A DNA stretch of 64,000 bases from Nocardioides terrae (lineage in GTDB: Bacteria; Actinomycetota; Actinomycetes; Propionibacteriales; Nocardioidaceae): NCBI RefSeq assembly GCF_900112345.1, contig NZ_FOLB01000009.1, forward strand, positions 145,912-209,911, in the 5' to 3' direction. A program made the translations under genes and the position numbers. Positions 42,229 through 50,159 of this stretch are shown one piece after another. The notes under the pieces were generated by a model that saw only the letters and a program-made list of their open reading frames with translations, searched no databases and was not told the DNA's origin. Each line of letters opens with the position of its first letter. The first letter of the stretch is position 1.

Positions 42229-43127
42229 CGACGACCCGCTACGAGCCCCGAGTCGACGTGGAGGCGATCAGTGCGCTCGACGTCCATGTGCATGTCGAGG
42301 CGGACGGTCACGGGCACCACTCGCTGGACGATGAGCTGATGGATGCGTCCGCGGCGTACTTCAAGGGCGCGGAGAACCGGACGCCCACGGTCGACGATCT
42401 CGCCGCTCGCTACCGGGCGGCCGGGATGGCGGCCGTGGTGTTCACCGTGGACGCCACGACGGCGACCGGCCACCCAGCCCTGTCGAGCGAGGAGATCGCC
42501 GAGGCGGCTGCCGCGCACGCCGACGTGCTGATCCCGTTCGGTTCCGTCGACCCGCATCAGGGCGTGGCCGCGGTACGACGGGCCCGACTCCTCGTCGACG
42601 ACTACGGCGTCCGGGGGTTCAAGTTCCACCCCAGCCTCCAGGCCTTCTCCCCCGACGACCCGGCCTTCACCCCACTCTGGGCCGCCCTCGAAGAGCTCGG
42701 GGTGCCGGCCCTCTTCCACACCGGTCAGAACGGCATCGGAGCCGGGCTGCCGGGCGGCCGCGGCATCAAGCTTCGCTACTCCAACCCACTGTTGCTCGAC
42801 GACGTCGCGGCCGACTTCCCCGGCCTCACGGTGATCCTGGCTCATCCGTCCGTGCCCTGGCAGGCCGAAGCGATCTCGATGGCCACCCACAAGGCGAACG
42901 TCTTCATCGACCTGTCCGGCTGGCGACCGAAGTACTTCCCGCCGGAGCTGGTGCGCGCCGCGGGCGGGATGCTGCGTCACAAGGTGCTCTTCGGCAGTGA
43001 CTACCCGCTGATCGCCCCCGAGCGATGGCTCGATGACTTCACCGACCTCGGCATCGACGCTGCGCTGCTCCCGGGCATCCTCAAGCAGAACGCCGCCGGC
43101 GTCCTGGGGCTGCCTGAGCGCCTCTAG
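42225..43127 (+). CDS. Amidohydrolase-2 family metal-dependent hydrolase (CouO-like candidate)
   Basis: A 300-residue TIM-barrel protein of the amidohydrolase-2 family: metal motif HVHVE near residue 20, GFKFHPSLQAF, PALFHTGQNG, VILAHPSVPWQAE and LFGSDYPLIAPE, giving the His/His/His/Asp metal set. Members include decarboxylases, lactonases and, as I recall it, CouO in Rhodococcus, which cleaves the 3-keto thioester side chain of hydroxycinnamoyl-CoA to an aromatic acid and acetyl-CoA. The last position in the coupled operon fits that step (inference). The GTG start overlaps the ligase TGA. Confidence 0.75.
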   Translation: MTTTRYEPRVDVEAISALDVHVHVEADGHGHHSLDDELMDASAAYFKGAENRTPTVDDLAARYRAAGMAAVVFTVDATTATGHPALSSEEIAEAAAAHADVLIPFGSVDPHQGVAAVRRARLLVDDYGVRGFKFHPSLQAFSPDDPAFTPLWAALEELGVPALFHTGQNGIGAGLPGGRGIKLRYSNPLLLDDVAADFPGLTVILAHPSVPWQAEAISMATHKANVFIDLSGWRPKYFPPELVRAAGGMLRHKVLFGSDYPLIAPERWLDDFTDLGIDAALLPGILKQNAAGVLGLPERL

Positions 43128-43177
43128 GATGGTCCGACGATTCCGCCGGTGACCCACCGGCGCGCAGGAGGGCACCG

Positions 43178-43663
43178 ATGACGGACACCGCCGAGGCGAC
43201 CGGCCGGCAGCAGGCCGCCGCCCCGCCGACCCTCCTCTACCTGATGAAGCAGGTCGAGCTCGCCGTGCGTGCGGAGCTGGACGAGCTCGCCCGGCCGGTG
43301 GGCCTGACCGCGCTGCAGTACACCGCGCTCACCGTGCTCGAGCGGCATCCAGACCTCACGTCTGCCCATCTGGCACGGCACTCCTTCGTCACCGCGCAGA
43401 GCATGGCCGACATGGTCACCAACTTGATCGGCCGGAAGCTGATCGAGCGGCACCGCGACCCCGCGGATCGCCGCCGTCTCGTCATCGCGCTGACCCCCGA
43501 AGGCCAAGGGCTGCTCGACCACCTGCGGCCGCAGGTCGCTGCCCTCGAGCACCAGATGCTCTCCCTCATGAGCGATGCACAGGCAGGAGAGCTGCGGCGC
43601 TCCGTCGAGTTGTGCCGGCAGGCGCTGCGCCGACCCGGCGCCCGAACCGGCGAGGCCCCGTAG
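43178..43663 (+). CDS. MarR-family transcriptional regulator (CouR-like candidate)
   Basis: A 161-residue winged-helix regulator. Recognition region HLARHSFVTAQSMADMVTNL, wing ERHRDPADRRRLVIALTPEG, and N- and C-terminal dimer helices are all typical. GGAGG lies 5 bases before the ATG. In Rhodococcus the MarR protein CouR represses hydroxycinnamate genes and is released by the CoA thioester. This one sits between the catabolic operon and the MFS gene, whose promoters share ATCAGGAAACCTGT, so it is the natural candidate to bind that motif (inference). Confidence 0.85.
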   Translation: MTDTAEATGRQQAAAPPTLLYLMKQVELAVRAELDELARPVGLTALQYTALTVLERHPDLTSAHLARHSFVTAQSMADMVTNLIGRKLIERHRDPADRRRLVIALTPEGQGLLDHLRPQVAALEHQMLSLMSDAQAGELRRSVELCRQALRRPGARTGEAP

Positions 43664-43700
43664 CGGGCCTGATGAAGCTCCGGCTACGGCCGATACCGAA

Positions 43701-43747
43701 TATGATCAGGAAACCTGTACATCGGGTTTCCGATGTGGTTTCCTTCA
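43701..43747 (+). promoter_or_regulatory. Candidate promoter and repeated operator before the MFS transporter gene
   Basis: TATGAT (43701-43706) as a -10 box is followed by CAGGAAACCTG (43707-43717), as at 36957-36973. Two further half-sites in inverse form follow: GGGTTTCC near 43724 and GGTTTCC near 43737. The core GGAAACC thus occurs three times in 40 bp, which suggests cooperative repressor binding. The start codon at 43753 lacks a strong ribosome binding site. Confidence 0.6.
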
Positions 43748-43752
43748 CATCC

Positions 43753-45390
43753 ATGAGTACCAACGTCGAAGCCTCCAACGCCCCGGCGATGCTTCCCCGA
43801 CTGACCACCGGCACGCTCGTGGCCGCTGTCGGCGCCTGCTTCGTCGCTCAGGTGGGCGTCAGCATCCCCGCCGTCATCAACGGCTACATCAACCAGGACC
43901 TCGGGACCACCTCAACGCAGCTCACCTGGGTATCGGACGCGTTCTTGGTGCCCGTCACCCTCTTCGAGCTCTCCTTCGGTGTCGTCGGCGATCTCTTCGG
44001 ACGCAAGCGCCTGCTCGCGATCGGCTCTCTGCTGATGGCCCTCGGCGGCCTGTTCGGGTTCTTCACACCCGACGGCGGCACCGGCGTGCTGCTGACCGGC
44101 CAGGTCATCGCCGGTCTGGGCGCCGCAGCGATCTTCCCGACCTCTGTGGCGATGATCGCCGCCGGCACGCACACCGTCCGCGACCGCGCTCACGCCATCT
44201 CGATCTGGGCGGCCGGACTGACGGCCGGTGGTTTCATGTCACCGTTGATCGGCGGCCTTCTGGCCGAGTTCGACCACCCCAAGGGAGAGTTCGCCAGCTG
44301 GCGCTATGCCTTCCTCGCGATGGCTGCGATCGCCGTGATCAGCGCGCTGATCACCCTCCTAGTGGCGCAGAACTCCTCCTCGCCGGTCGGCCGCTCGCTC
44401 GACTGGCCGGGCCAGATCACGATTGCCGTTGCCCTGTTCGCTCTCCTCTACGGCGTGATTCAGGGTGCCGAGGACGGCTGGGGCAGCGTGGAGGTCATCG
44501 GCAGCTTCGTAGTGGCCGTCGTCTTCCTGGTGGCGTTCGTGTTCATCGAGCAGCGCGTCGACAAGCCGCTGATCCGGCTCGAGCTCTTCAGCAACCGGAT
44601 GTTCACCGTCTCCGCCGTCGTCACCGTGCTCGGCATGTTCGCCTACCTCGGCACCGCCTACGCCACCAGCATCCGGCTCTCGGCGATCCTGGAGTACTCG
44701 CCACTGAAGACCTCGATCGGCTTCGTCCTGCTCAACATCATGGGCGTCGTGCTCTTCCCGGTCAGCACCAAGATGCTCCAGCGGTACAACCCCGGCTGGG
44801 TGCTCGCCGCCGGCATGGCTTTGATCGGCATCGGTGACGTTGCGCTGGCAGCCCTCCCGGCCGCCGACCACCCCTCGATCGCGACCATCGCCGTCCCGCT
44901 CCTCGTTGTGGGCGCGGGCTTCAAGATCGCCGTCACGGCCATCACGGTGGTCGCCGTCAACAGCGTCCCCACCGACAGGGCCGGCATGGCGAGCGGGGCC
45001 ACCAGCATGCTGCGTGACTTCGGCCTGACGCTGGGCCCGGCCATCGTCGGCGCGATCGCCCTGACGAACGCCGCCAATGCGATCAGCGCCAAGATCGCCG
45101 CCTCACCGAAGCTGCAGCAAGCGGTGGACGCCTTCAACGGCTCCGATGAGATCCCACCGCCACTCAAGGGGGCCGTCAACTCCGGCCCGCTGGGCGCCAA
45201 CGCCATTCCCAACCCGCCCAATCCGATCCAGGACGTCGCCTTCCACGCCCTGTCGCACGCCTACTCGATCGGCTACCTGGTGTGTGGGATCGCTGCTCTC
45301 CTAGCCGCCGCGATCGCGGCGCTCATGCTCGGCGGACGCCACCACACCGAGTCCTTCGTCACCACGGCCGAGGCGGCCGACACGCACTGA
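43753..45390 (+). CDS. MFS transporter, DHA2 (14-TMS) family
   Basis: A 545-residue protein with about 14 membrane helices. Motif A lies in [17 protein letters not shown], preceded by [11 protein letters not shown], and [16 protein letters not shown] is the motif C region of the drug:H+ antiporter-2 group. A large loop with [16 protein letters not shown] precedes the last helix. It likely exports or imports aromatic acids, since it shares a promoter motif with the catabolic operon; DHA2 members are usually exporters, whereas CouT in Rhodococcus is thought to be an importer. ATG 43753 was chosen over 43612, which lies before the promoter. Confidence 0.85.
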   Translation: MSTNVEASNAPAMLPRLTTGTLVAAVGACFVAQVGVSIPAVINGYINQDLGTTSTQLTWVSDAFLVPVTLFELSFGVVGDLFGRKRLLAIGSLLMALGGLFGFFTPDGGTGVLLTGQVIAGLGAAAIFPTSVAMIAAGTHTVRDRAHAISIWAAGLTAGGFMSPLIGGLLAEFDHPKGEFASWRYAFLAMAAIAVISALITLLVAQNSSSPVGRSLDWPGQITIAVALFALLYGVIQGAEDGWGSVEVIGSFVVAVVFLVAFVFIEQRVDKPLIRLELFSNRMFTVSAVVTVLGMFAYLGTAYATSIRLSAILEYSPLKTSIGFVLLNIMGVVLFPVSTKMLQRYNPGWVLAAGMALIGIGDVALAALPAADHPSIATIAVPLLVVGAGFKIAVTAITVVAVNSVPTDRAGMASGATSMLRDFGLTLGPAIVGAIALTNAANAISAKIAASPKLQQAVDAFNGSDEIPPPLKGAVNSGPLGANAIPNPPNPIQDVAFHALSHAYSIGYLVCGIAALLAAAIAALMLGGRHHTESFVTTAEAADTH

Positions 45391-45409
45391 GCGCACGAGT
45401 CCCCTCTTG

Positions 45410-45448
45410 CGATTGACGGGTGCCGACGCAGTCGGCACCCGTCAATCG
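45410..45448. terminator. Strong hairpin terminator after the MFS gene
   Basis: A perfect 18-bp inverted repeat (arms 45410-45427 and 45431-45448, core GACGGGTGCCGAC) with loop GCA, 20 bases after the MFS stop codon. It also abuts the decayed gene on the other strand. Confidence 0.85.
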
Positions 45449-45857
45449 TCGTCTCGGCCCAGCAGGTCCGGCCTGGTGTCGGGTCCGCTGCCCGGCGCGG
45501 TGGTGCGGGGCCCCGTGGCTCGGTTGATCTCGCATAGGCCGTCCCGCGCACGCGGTCGAGCCGTACCCCGAGGCCCGGGACCGTGGGAACCTCGATGGCC
45601 CCGTCGCGGATCTCGACCGGTTGCTGGGTGAGCCCCTGGCCGTCCTGCCAGATCCAGTACGTGTCGAGGGCGGTGATCTCCCCGGCGCGGCAGCGCCGAC
45701 ATGCGTGAACATCGCCAGGGAGATGTCGAAGTCGTTGTTGGTGTGCGATCCCCAGGTCAGCCCGAACTCGTGGCACAGCTGGGCGACGCGGACCGAGCCG
45801 GCCATGGTCCAGCAGGTGCGGGTCGGCGAGGGGCCCACTCGTTGGCCTCGACAGCAC
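45449..45857 (-). pseudogene. Glucarate dehydratase C-terminal remnant, frameshifted
   Basis: Reading the minus strand, the C-terminal part of a glucarate dehydratase (enolase superfamily) is recognisable across frames. PLADPH comes first, then in another frame [26 protein letters not shown] and [15 protein letters not shown], then back to [16 protein letters not shown] and [12 protein letters not shown]. There is a +1 shift near 45815 and a -1 shift near 45680. The conserved SNNHFD is altered to TNNDFD. The N-terminal two thirds and the terminal YLIPGW are missing, so it is dead. It abuts the MFS terminator. Confidence 0.7.
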
Positions 45858-46006
45858 AGCCCTGTTTGTGTCCCGAGCATTTGCGGCGTAGGTTCGACCT
45901 ACCGAGTCTTATTCGTTCCTCGCATCTAGCGACGGCATTCCCGGCGTATCACGTGCACGGGAACAGCGAAGCAAGCCACTCGTTCCCGAGAACCGGATGG
46001 TCCGGG
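45858..46006. other. Gap upstream of third STAS gene
   Basis: Less GC-rich than its surroundings (for example GAGTCTTATTCGTTCCTCGC at 45904-45923). It probably holds the promoter of the STAS gene; no clear -10/-35 pair was chosen. No coding potential was recognised. Confidence 0.35.
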
Positions 46007-46417
46007 ATGATTCCCCAGTCGAACCTGTCGGCCTTCAAGGGCCACACACCAGCAGAACCTGCAATCCTGCAAGTCGAGCTTTCCTACCCCGCGGACTCCA
46101 CGGTCGTCGTGTCGCTCATCGGCGAGGCTGACCTGGCCACGGCGCCCGAGCTGCGTCAAACACTGGCCCGGGCCGTGGCCGCGGAACGGCGGCGGGTCAT
46201 CGTCGACCTCGATCGTCTGACCTTCTTCGATGCCCGGACGCTGGATCTGCTCGTCGAGGCGCACCAGGAAGCCTTAGCGATAGGCGCGACTCTCGAGGTC
46301 CGGTGCCGCAACGACCTCAGCCGACGCATCTTGGTCGCCGGCGGCGTCGAGTTCCTGCTCGAGCGGTCGGAGGAACCCGATGTCTCCCATCGCCGCCTCG
46401 AACCAGCCGCTGACTAG
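46007..46417 (+). CDS. STAS-domain protein, antagonist-like, without the usual phospho-serine
   Basis: A 136-residue STAS protein (VVVSLIGEADLATAPELRQT, RRVIVDLDRLTFFDARTLDL). Where RsbV-type proteins have Asp-Ser-x-Gly, this one reads FFDARTLD, so the serine is Ala and the Gly is Thr. It would not be switched off by kinase phosphorylation at that site, or it uses another mode. ATG 46007 was selected; the upstream frame lacks homology. Its 3' 144 bases overlap the antisense 3' end of the kinase gene at 46274-46786. Confidence 0.75.
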   Translation: MIPQSNLSAFKGHTPAEPAILQVELSYPADSTVVVSLIGEADLATAPELRQTLARAVAAERRRVIVDLDRLTFFDARTLDLLVEAHQEALAIGATLEVRCRNDLSRRILVAGGVEFLLERSEEPDVSHRRLEPAAD

Positions 46418-46786
46418 AACGCGAGCGTGAACCACACGATCTTGCCTGGCTCGGCTGCTCGCACCCCCCCAGCTGCTCGACAGCGCATCGACGAGCAACA
46501 TGCCGCGCCCCTGGGTCGCGTCGTCGTCGACGACGCGGACAACCGGTCGCTCGGGCGATTGGTCCGCGACGTCGATGCGGACACTGCGACTGTCCCAGAC
46601 GACCTGCAAGCCGACCCGCCCGTTTCCGTAGCGGACGGCGTTGGTCACCAGCTCGCTGGTCAGCACCAGTGCGACGTGGAGAGCTTCGGCCGGCATGCCG
46701 TCTAGCGCAGCAGCAACCAATCTTCGGGCCTCCGGCACTGACGGGACGGCACTGGGCAGGATCCAGTCAGCCCGCCCAGCCTCCAT
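46274..46786 (-). CDS. RsbW-like HATPase_c_2 kinase with C-terminal extension
   Basis: A 170-residue protein. The GHKL ATPase domain (about 1-125) has LTSELVTNAVRYG, VADQSPERPVV and GRGMLLVDALSSSWG. After RVVHARVLV, where such domains usually stop, a 45-residue tail (GWFEAAMGDIGFLRPLEQELD) continues antisense to the STAS gene, giving a 144-bp convergent overlap. The G1 box has Ser in place of the second Gly (DQSPE), also seen in other actinobacterial kinases. GGAAGG precedes ATG 46786; a GTG at 46813 is an alternative. Confidence 0.75.
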   Translation of the reverse strand: MEAGRADWILPSAVPSVPEARRLVAAALDGMPAEALHVALVLTSELVTNAVRYGNGRVGLQVVWDSRSVRIDVADQSPERPVVRVVDDDATQGRGMLLVDALSSSWGGASSRARQDRVVHARVLVSGWFEAAMGDIGFLRPLEQELDAAGDQDASAEVVAAPDLESRAYR

Positions 46787-47118
46787 GTGCCTGCCTTCCG
46801 TCGCCCTGCTCACCGTCCGCTCCCCGGTATCCAGCCGGGTGCCACAGCGCCATGCGAAAGCCCGCCCTGGCGCTCCACTAGTGCCCGTTCGCCAGGTCGG
46901 AGAATCACTGTCTCGTCGCAACCGCATGCCGACGACGAGCGGGGACCTGTGCCAGCCGAATACGGGACACTATCGGAGGTTTCCTCGGGCCGTGGGTTCG
47001 TGAGGTCCGCGACAGGGAAGATGAGGGTCAGGAAACACCGGGGAACGTCGTAGACGACCGGACTCGGCGCGGAGGGTCCTGATCGACGTCCGCGCAGGTC
47101 GAACGTCCATTCACACGG
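46787..47118. other. Intergenic region between kinase gene and tRNA-Val
   Basis: 332 bp with no convincing gene. Small open frames on both strands lack start signals and homology. It contains TCAGGAAACACCGG near 47029, a partial match to the CAGGAAACCTG motif without the second arm, and must hold the promoter of the minus-strand kinase gene. Confidence 0.4.
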
Positions 47119-47191
47119 TGGGCGCAGAGGGACTCGAACCCCCGACCACCTCCTTGTAAGGGAGGTGCTCTACCAACTGAGCTATACGCCC
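47119..47191 (-). tRNA. tRNA-Val (anticodon UAC)
   Basis: Reading the minus strand from 47191: acceptor GGGCGTA pairs with TGCGCCC, D-arm AGCTCAGTTGGTAGAGC, anticodon loop CTTACAA with anticodon TAC (valine, GUA/GUG), and T-arm GGGTTCGAGTCCC. The length is 73 with discriminator A; CCA is not encoded. All cloverleaf stems close. Confidence 0.95.
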
Positions 47192-47256
47192 GCGAAGCGC
47201 GCACAGACTACGCGAGACGCGAGAGCGGGGCGAAACGCGCTTCCGTCCCCGGAGCA

Positions 47257-47301
47257 CGAAAAAGTCGAACCGCTGGAGTCTCGGGTCTCCAGCGGTTCGA
47301 C
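47257..47301 (-). terminator. Intrinsic terminator of the ahpE operon
   Basis: On the minus strand a perfect 15-bp inverted repeat (GTCGAACCGCTGGAG and its complement, loop of 8) is followed by TTTTT. It lies 89 bases after the ahpE stop codon and is the clearest rho-independent terminator in the window. Confidence 0.9.
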
Positions 47302-47389
47302 AAGGAGAACTCTAGGCCGGACTCGGGCTCCGCGCAGTGGAACGCAGGAAAAATCTCAGCAGCGGGGCCCAACGGTCTAGACCGGAGCG

Positions 47390-47857
47390 TCAGCCGGCCG
47401 CTGCTCGCAGCTGGCGCAGGTGCTCGTCGAGGTCGCGGCCCTCGGGGTTGGCGTTGTGCAGCGACCAGCGCACCAGGCCCTCCCGATCGATGACGTAGGA
47501 CGAGCGGCGCGCCGAGCCGCGGGTGGGGTCGAAGACGTCGTAGGCCTGCGCGACGACACCGTGCGGCCAGAAGTCGGAGAGCAGCGGGAAGTTGAGCCCG
47601 TCGCTGTCGGCGAAGGCCCGCAGCGAGTAGACCGGGTCGGTCGAGATCGCGAGCACCTCGGTGTCGAACGTCAGGAACTCGTCGAGCCGGCTGCGCACGC
47701 CGGCCATCTCTCCGGTGCACACCCCCGAGAAGGCGGCGGGGTAGAAGAGCAGCAGGACCGCCTTGCTGCCGACGTACGACGACAGCGTGACGTCCTGACC
47801 GAACTGGTCGCGCAGGGTGAAGTCAGGAGCTGGTCCACCGATGGCCAGGCCCGTCAC
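47390..47857 (-). CDS. ahpE: 1-Cys peroxiredoxin AhpE
   Basis: A 155-residue peroxiredoxin with the active-site motif FYPAAFSGVCTGEM (peroxidatic Cys47, with Pro and Thr of the PxxxTxxC-type pocket). There is no other cysteine, so it is a 1-Cys form as in mycobacterial AhpE. It reduces hydroperoxides and peroxynitrite in the cytosol, with mycothiol/mycoredoxin as the known reductant in actinobacteria. It lies 4 bp downstream of an acyl-CoA ligase gene and is last in an operon with DUF3052; a strong terminator follows. Confidence 0.9.
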   Translation of the reverse strand: MTGLAIGGPAPDFTLRDQFGQDVTLSSYVGSKAVLLLFYPAAFSGVCTGEMAGVRSRLDEFLTFDTEVLAISTDPVYSLRAFADSDGLNFPLLSDFWPHGVVAQAYDVFDPTRGSARRSSYVIDREGLVRWSLHNANPEGRDLDEHLRQLRAAAG

Positions 47858-47861
47858 CCTG

Positions 47862-49532
47862 TCACTCCTTCTCTGTCCACGTCCTCAGCTCCCGCTTCAG
47901 CACCTTGCCGGTGGCGTTGCGGGGCAGCTCGGGCACCACGACGATCTCGCGAGGCACCTTGTAACGGGCGAGATTCTCGCGCACCCACTCCTTGAGCACG
48001 TCATCGGTCACCCCTTCGGCCCCGCCGCCCGCCTCCGGGGCGAGCACCACGAACGCTCGCAGCCGGTGCCCGAAGTCCGGGTCCTCGACCCCGATCGCCG
48101 ACGCGTCGACCACGCCGGGGTGGCGCACGAGGCAGTCCTCGACCTCCCGGGGGAAGACGTTCTCGCCGCCGGAGACGATCATCTCGTCGTCGCGGCCCTC
48201 GACGTAGAGCCGCCCGTCCGGCCCGAAGCGGCCGACGTCGCCGGTCGACATGAGCCCGTTGACGACCTCCTTGTGGCCGCCGCCGCTGTAGCCCTCGAAG
48301 AGCAGGGTGTTGCCGACGAAGATCCGGCCGGACTCACCCGGCAGCACCTCGTTCCCGCTGCCGTCGAGCACCTTCACGACCGTGCCCCACGGCGGCCGCC
48401 CGGCCGACGTCGGCGCCGCCCGGAGATCGGCGGGATCCGCGATCGACGCGTAGGCGACCTCGGTGGAGCCGTAGACGTTGTGGAGGTTGTCGCCGAAGGC
48501 GTCCATCCAGGCCAGCGCGAGGTCGCCGGGCAGGGCGGAGCCGGAGGACGCCACCACGCGCAGCCCGCTGACGTCGTACGCCGACCGGGTCTCCTCGGGA
48601 AGGGCCAGGATGCGCTGCAGCATGACGGGGATGACCACGAACGTCTCGGCCCGCTCGGTGGCGATGGTCCGCAACGCGTCCTCGGGGTCGAACCGGCGAC
48701 GGAGGACCAGCGGCGTGCCCAGCAGCATGGCGAGCAGCAGGTGGGCCAGGCCCCAGGTGTGGAACAGCGGAGCGGCGATGTGCGTGCGGTGGCCGGCCTT
48801 GACCGGCATCCGCGACAGCAGCGAGACGGCCGCGTCGACACCCGCCTCGCTGCGGGGCGCACCCTTCGGCGTGCCGGTCGTGCCCGAGGTCAGGATGATC
48901 AGCCGGCCGCTCCGCGAGGGCGGCCGCAGGTCGCTGCCGCTGTGCCGGCCGATCAGCGACTCGACCGTGTCCCCCTCGACCTCCGAGTCGGTCCAGGCGA
49001 CGACCCGGAGCGGCCCATCGTCCGTGAGCCCGCCGGCCAGCAGGCCGGCGAACTCCTGGTCGTGGACGACCACCTTCGGCCGCTCCCGCGCGATGACGTC
49101 GGCCAGCTGCGGACCGGCGAAGGCGGTGTTGAGGTAGAGGACGTCGGCACCGAGCTTGTTGACCGCGAGGGTGGTGTCCACGAAGCCCCGGTGGTTGCGG
49201 CACAGGACCGCCACGCCGTCGCCCTCGTGCACACCGAGCTCGGCCAGCGCCCGGGCCAGGGCGTTGGAGCGACCGTGCAGCTCGCGCCACGTCAGCGTGC
49301 CGAGCTCGTCGACGAGCCCGACCGCCTCCGGCTGGCGCACCGCCAGCGTCGCGAAGCCGCCGGCCGGACCGGTCCCCCAGCCGTGCAGCACCTTGGCGAG
49401 GCGAACCAGCGTCGACGGCGAGTACGGCCTGACCAGACCCGAGGTGGCGATCACCCGGAGGGCGGTGGCGGCCGACGCCCGGGCGAGGACGCGCTCGAGG
49501 AGCGCGTCGACCCCCGGGAGGATCCGGGTCAC
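47862..49532 (-). CDS. Acyl-CoA synthetase (AMP-binding, FadD-like)
   Basis: A 556-residue ANL enzyme with P-loop LTSGTTGTPKGAPRSEAG, NVYGSTEVAYASI, hinge STGDVGRFGPDGRLYVEGRDD and catalytic lysine in NATGKVLKRELR. The N-terminal 65 residues before the fold (ERVLARASAATALRVIATSG) look helical and may contact a membrane. The substrate is not deducible. It overlaps the DUF3052 stop by four bases and is followed 4 bp later by ahpE. I recall DUF3052 and ahpE as direct neighbours in other actinobacteria, so this gene may be an insertion between them. Confidence 0.85.
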   Translation of the reverse strand: MTRILPGVDALLERVLARASAATALRVIATSGLVRPYSPSTLVRLAKVLHGWGTGPAGGFATLAVRQPEAVGLVDELGTLTWRELHGRSNALARALAELGVHEGDGVAVLCRNHRGFVDTTLAVNKLGADVLYLNTAFAGPQLADVIARERPKVVVHDQEFAGLLAGGLTDDGPLRVVAWTDSEVEGDTVESLIGRHSGSDLRPPSRSGRLIILTSGTTGTPKGAPRSEAGVDAAVSLLSRMPVKAGHRTHIAAPLFHTWGLAHLLLAMLLGTPLVLRRRFDPEDALRTIATERAETFVVIPVMLQRILALPEETRSAYDVSGLRVVASSGSALPGDLALAWMDAFGDNLHNVYGSTEVAYASIADPADLRAAPTSAGRPPWGTVVKVLDGSGNEVLPGESGRIFVGNTLLFEGYSGGGHKEVVNGLMSTGDVGRFGPDGRLYVEGRDDEMIVSGGENVFPREVEDCLVRHPGVVDASAIGVEDPDFGHRLRAFVVLAPEAGGGAEGVTDDVLKEWVRENLARYKVPREIVVVPELPRNATGKVLKRELRTWTEKE

Positions 49533-49984
49533 CCGACGGTCTTGGGGGCGACCAGCCGGGTCGCGGCCCAGTCCTTGCTCACCGCCGCGGTCGTCGTCTG
49601 CGACAGCCCGGCCAGCGGAGCCGCCTCGGCGATGTCGGCAGGGTCGACGGATCCGGCCCGTCCGACCTTGGGGGTCATCAGCCAGATGGCGCCTCCGCCG
49701 ACGAGGTCGGTCAACGCGTCGACGAGCCCGTCGACGAGGTCGCCGTCGTCGTCACGCCACCAGAGCAGCACGGCGTCGACGTCGTTGCCGTAGTCACCGT
49801 CGACCATGTCCGCGTCAATCACGTCCTCTACGGACACCCGCAGCTCGTCGTCGGTGTCGTTGTCCCAGCCAAGTTCCTGGATCACCATGCCGGGCTTGAA
49901 GCCCAGCCTGTCCGCCGGCCCGGCGGCCGCGGTCGCGCCCACGTTCGTGCCACTCCTGATCTGTCGAGGTGCATTGACACTCAC
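49529..49984 (-). CDS. DUF3052 family protein
   Basis: A 151-residue acidic protein: RLGFKPGMVIQELGWDNDTDD near residue 26, VLLWWRDDDGDLVDGLVDAL near 72 and IWLMTPKVGRAGSVDPADIAE near 100 are the DUF3052 blocks. No function is established. It is divergent from aceE across a 175-bp gap, a neighbourhood I recall from Streptomyces. It is first in an operon with the acyl-CoA ligase and ahpE. Confidence 0.85.
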   Translation of the reverse strand: MSVNAPRQIRSGTNVGATAAAGPADRLGFKPGMVIQELGWDNDTDDELRVSVEDVIDADMVDGDYGNDVDAVLLWWRDDDGDLVDGLVDALTDLVGGGAIWLMTPKVGRAGSVDPADIAEAAPLAGLSQTTTAAVSKDWAATRLVAPKTVG

Positions 49985-50086
49985 GGCTGCGCCGGAGTGG
50001 TGGACAGTCCAGCGGGTTTCGGTGGCCGACGCAAGCCGCGCGCCTGGGAGTGTCGGTCGAGGTGCTCCCGAGAACCCTGTTTTGGA

Positions 50087-50098
50087 ACGTTACAACGT
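50087..50098. promoter_or_regulatory. Palindrome ACGTT-AC-AACGT upstream of aceE
   Basis: A 12-bp near-perfect palindrome, 62 bases before the aceE GTG and 103 bases before the DUF3052 start, set in an AT-richer stretch (GTTTTGGAACGTTACAACG). It could be an operator for aceE. A TAAGTT at 50121-50126 might be a -10 box. Confidence 0.45.
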
Positions 50099-50159
50099 CG
50101 ATCGACCGCCTACTCGCGGGTAAGTTTGTTGCTCTCCTACGGCGTGACACGATGCGAGG

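Noticed and set aside
45410..45448. Terminal inverted repeat of an insertion sequence
   Set aside because: The arms are adjacent (3-base loop) and directly follow the MFS stop, which fits a terminator; no transposase or second copy is present.
47020..47040. Third copy of the CAGGAAACCTG motif near tRNA-Val
   Set aside because: Only the left half (TCAGGAAAC) matches; the CCTG arm is missing and no -10 box abuts it.
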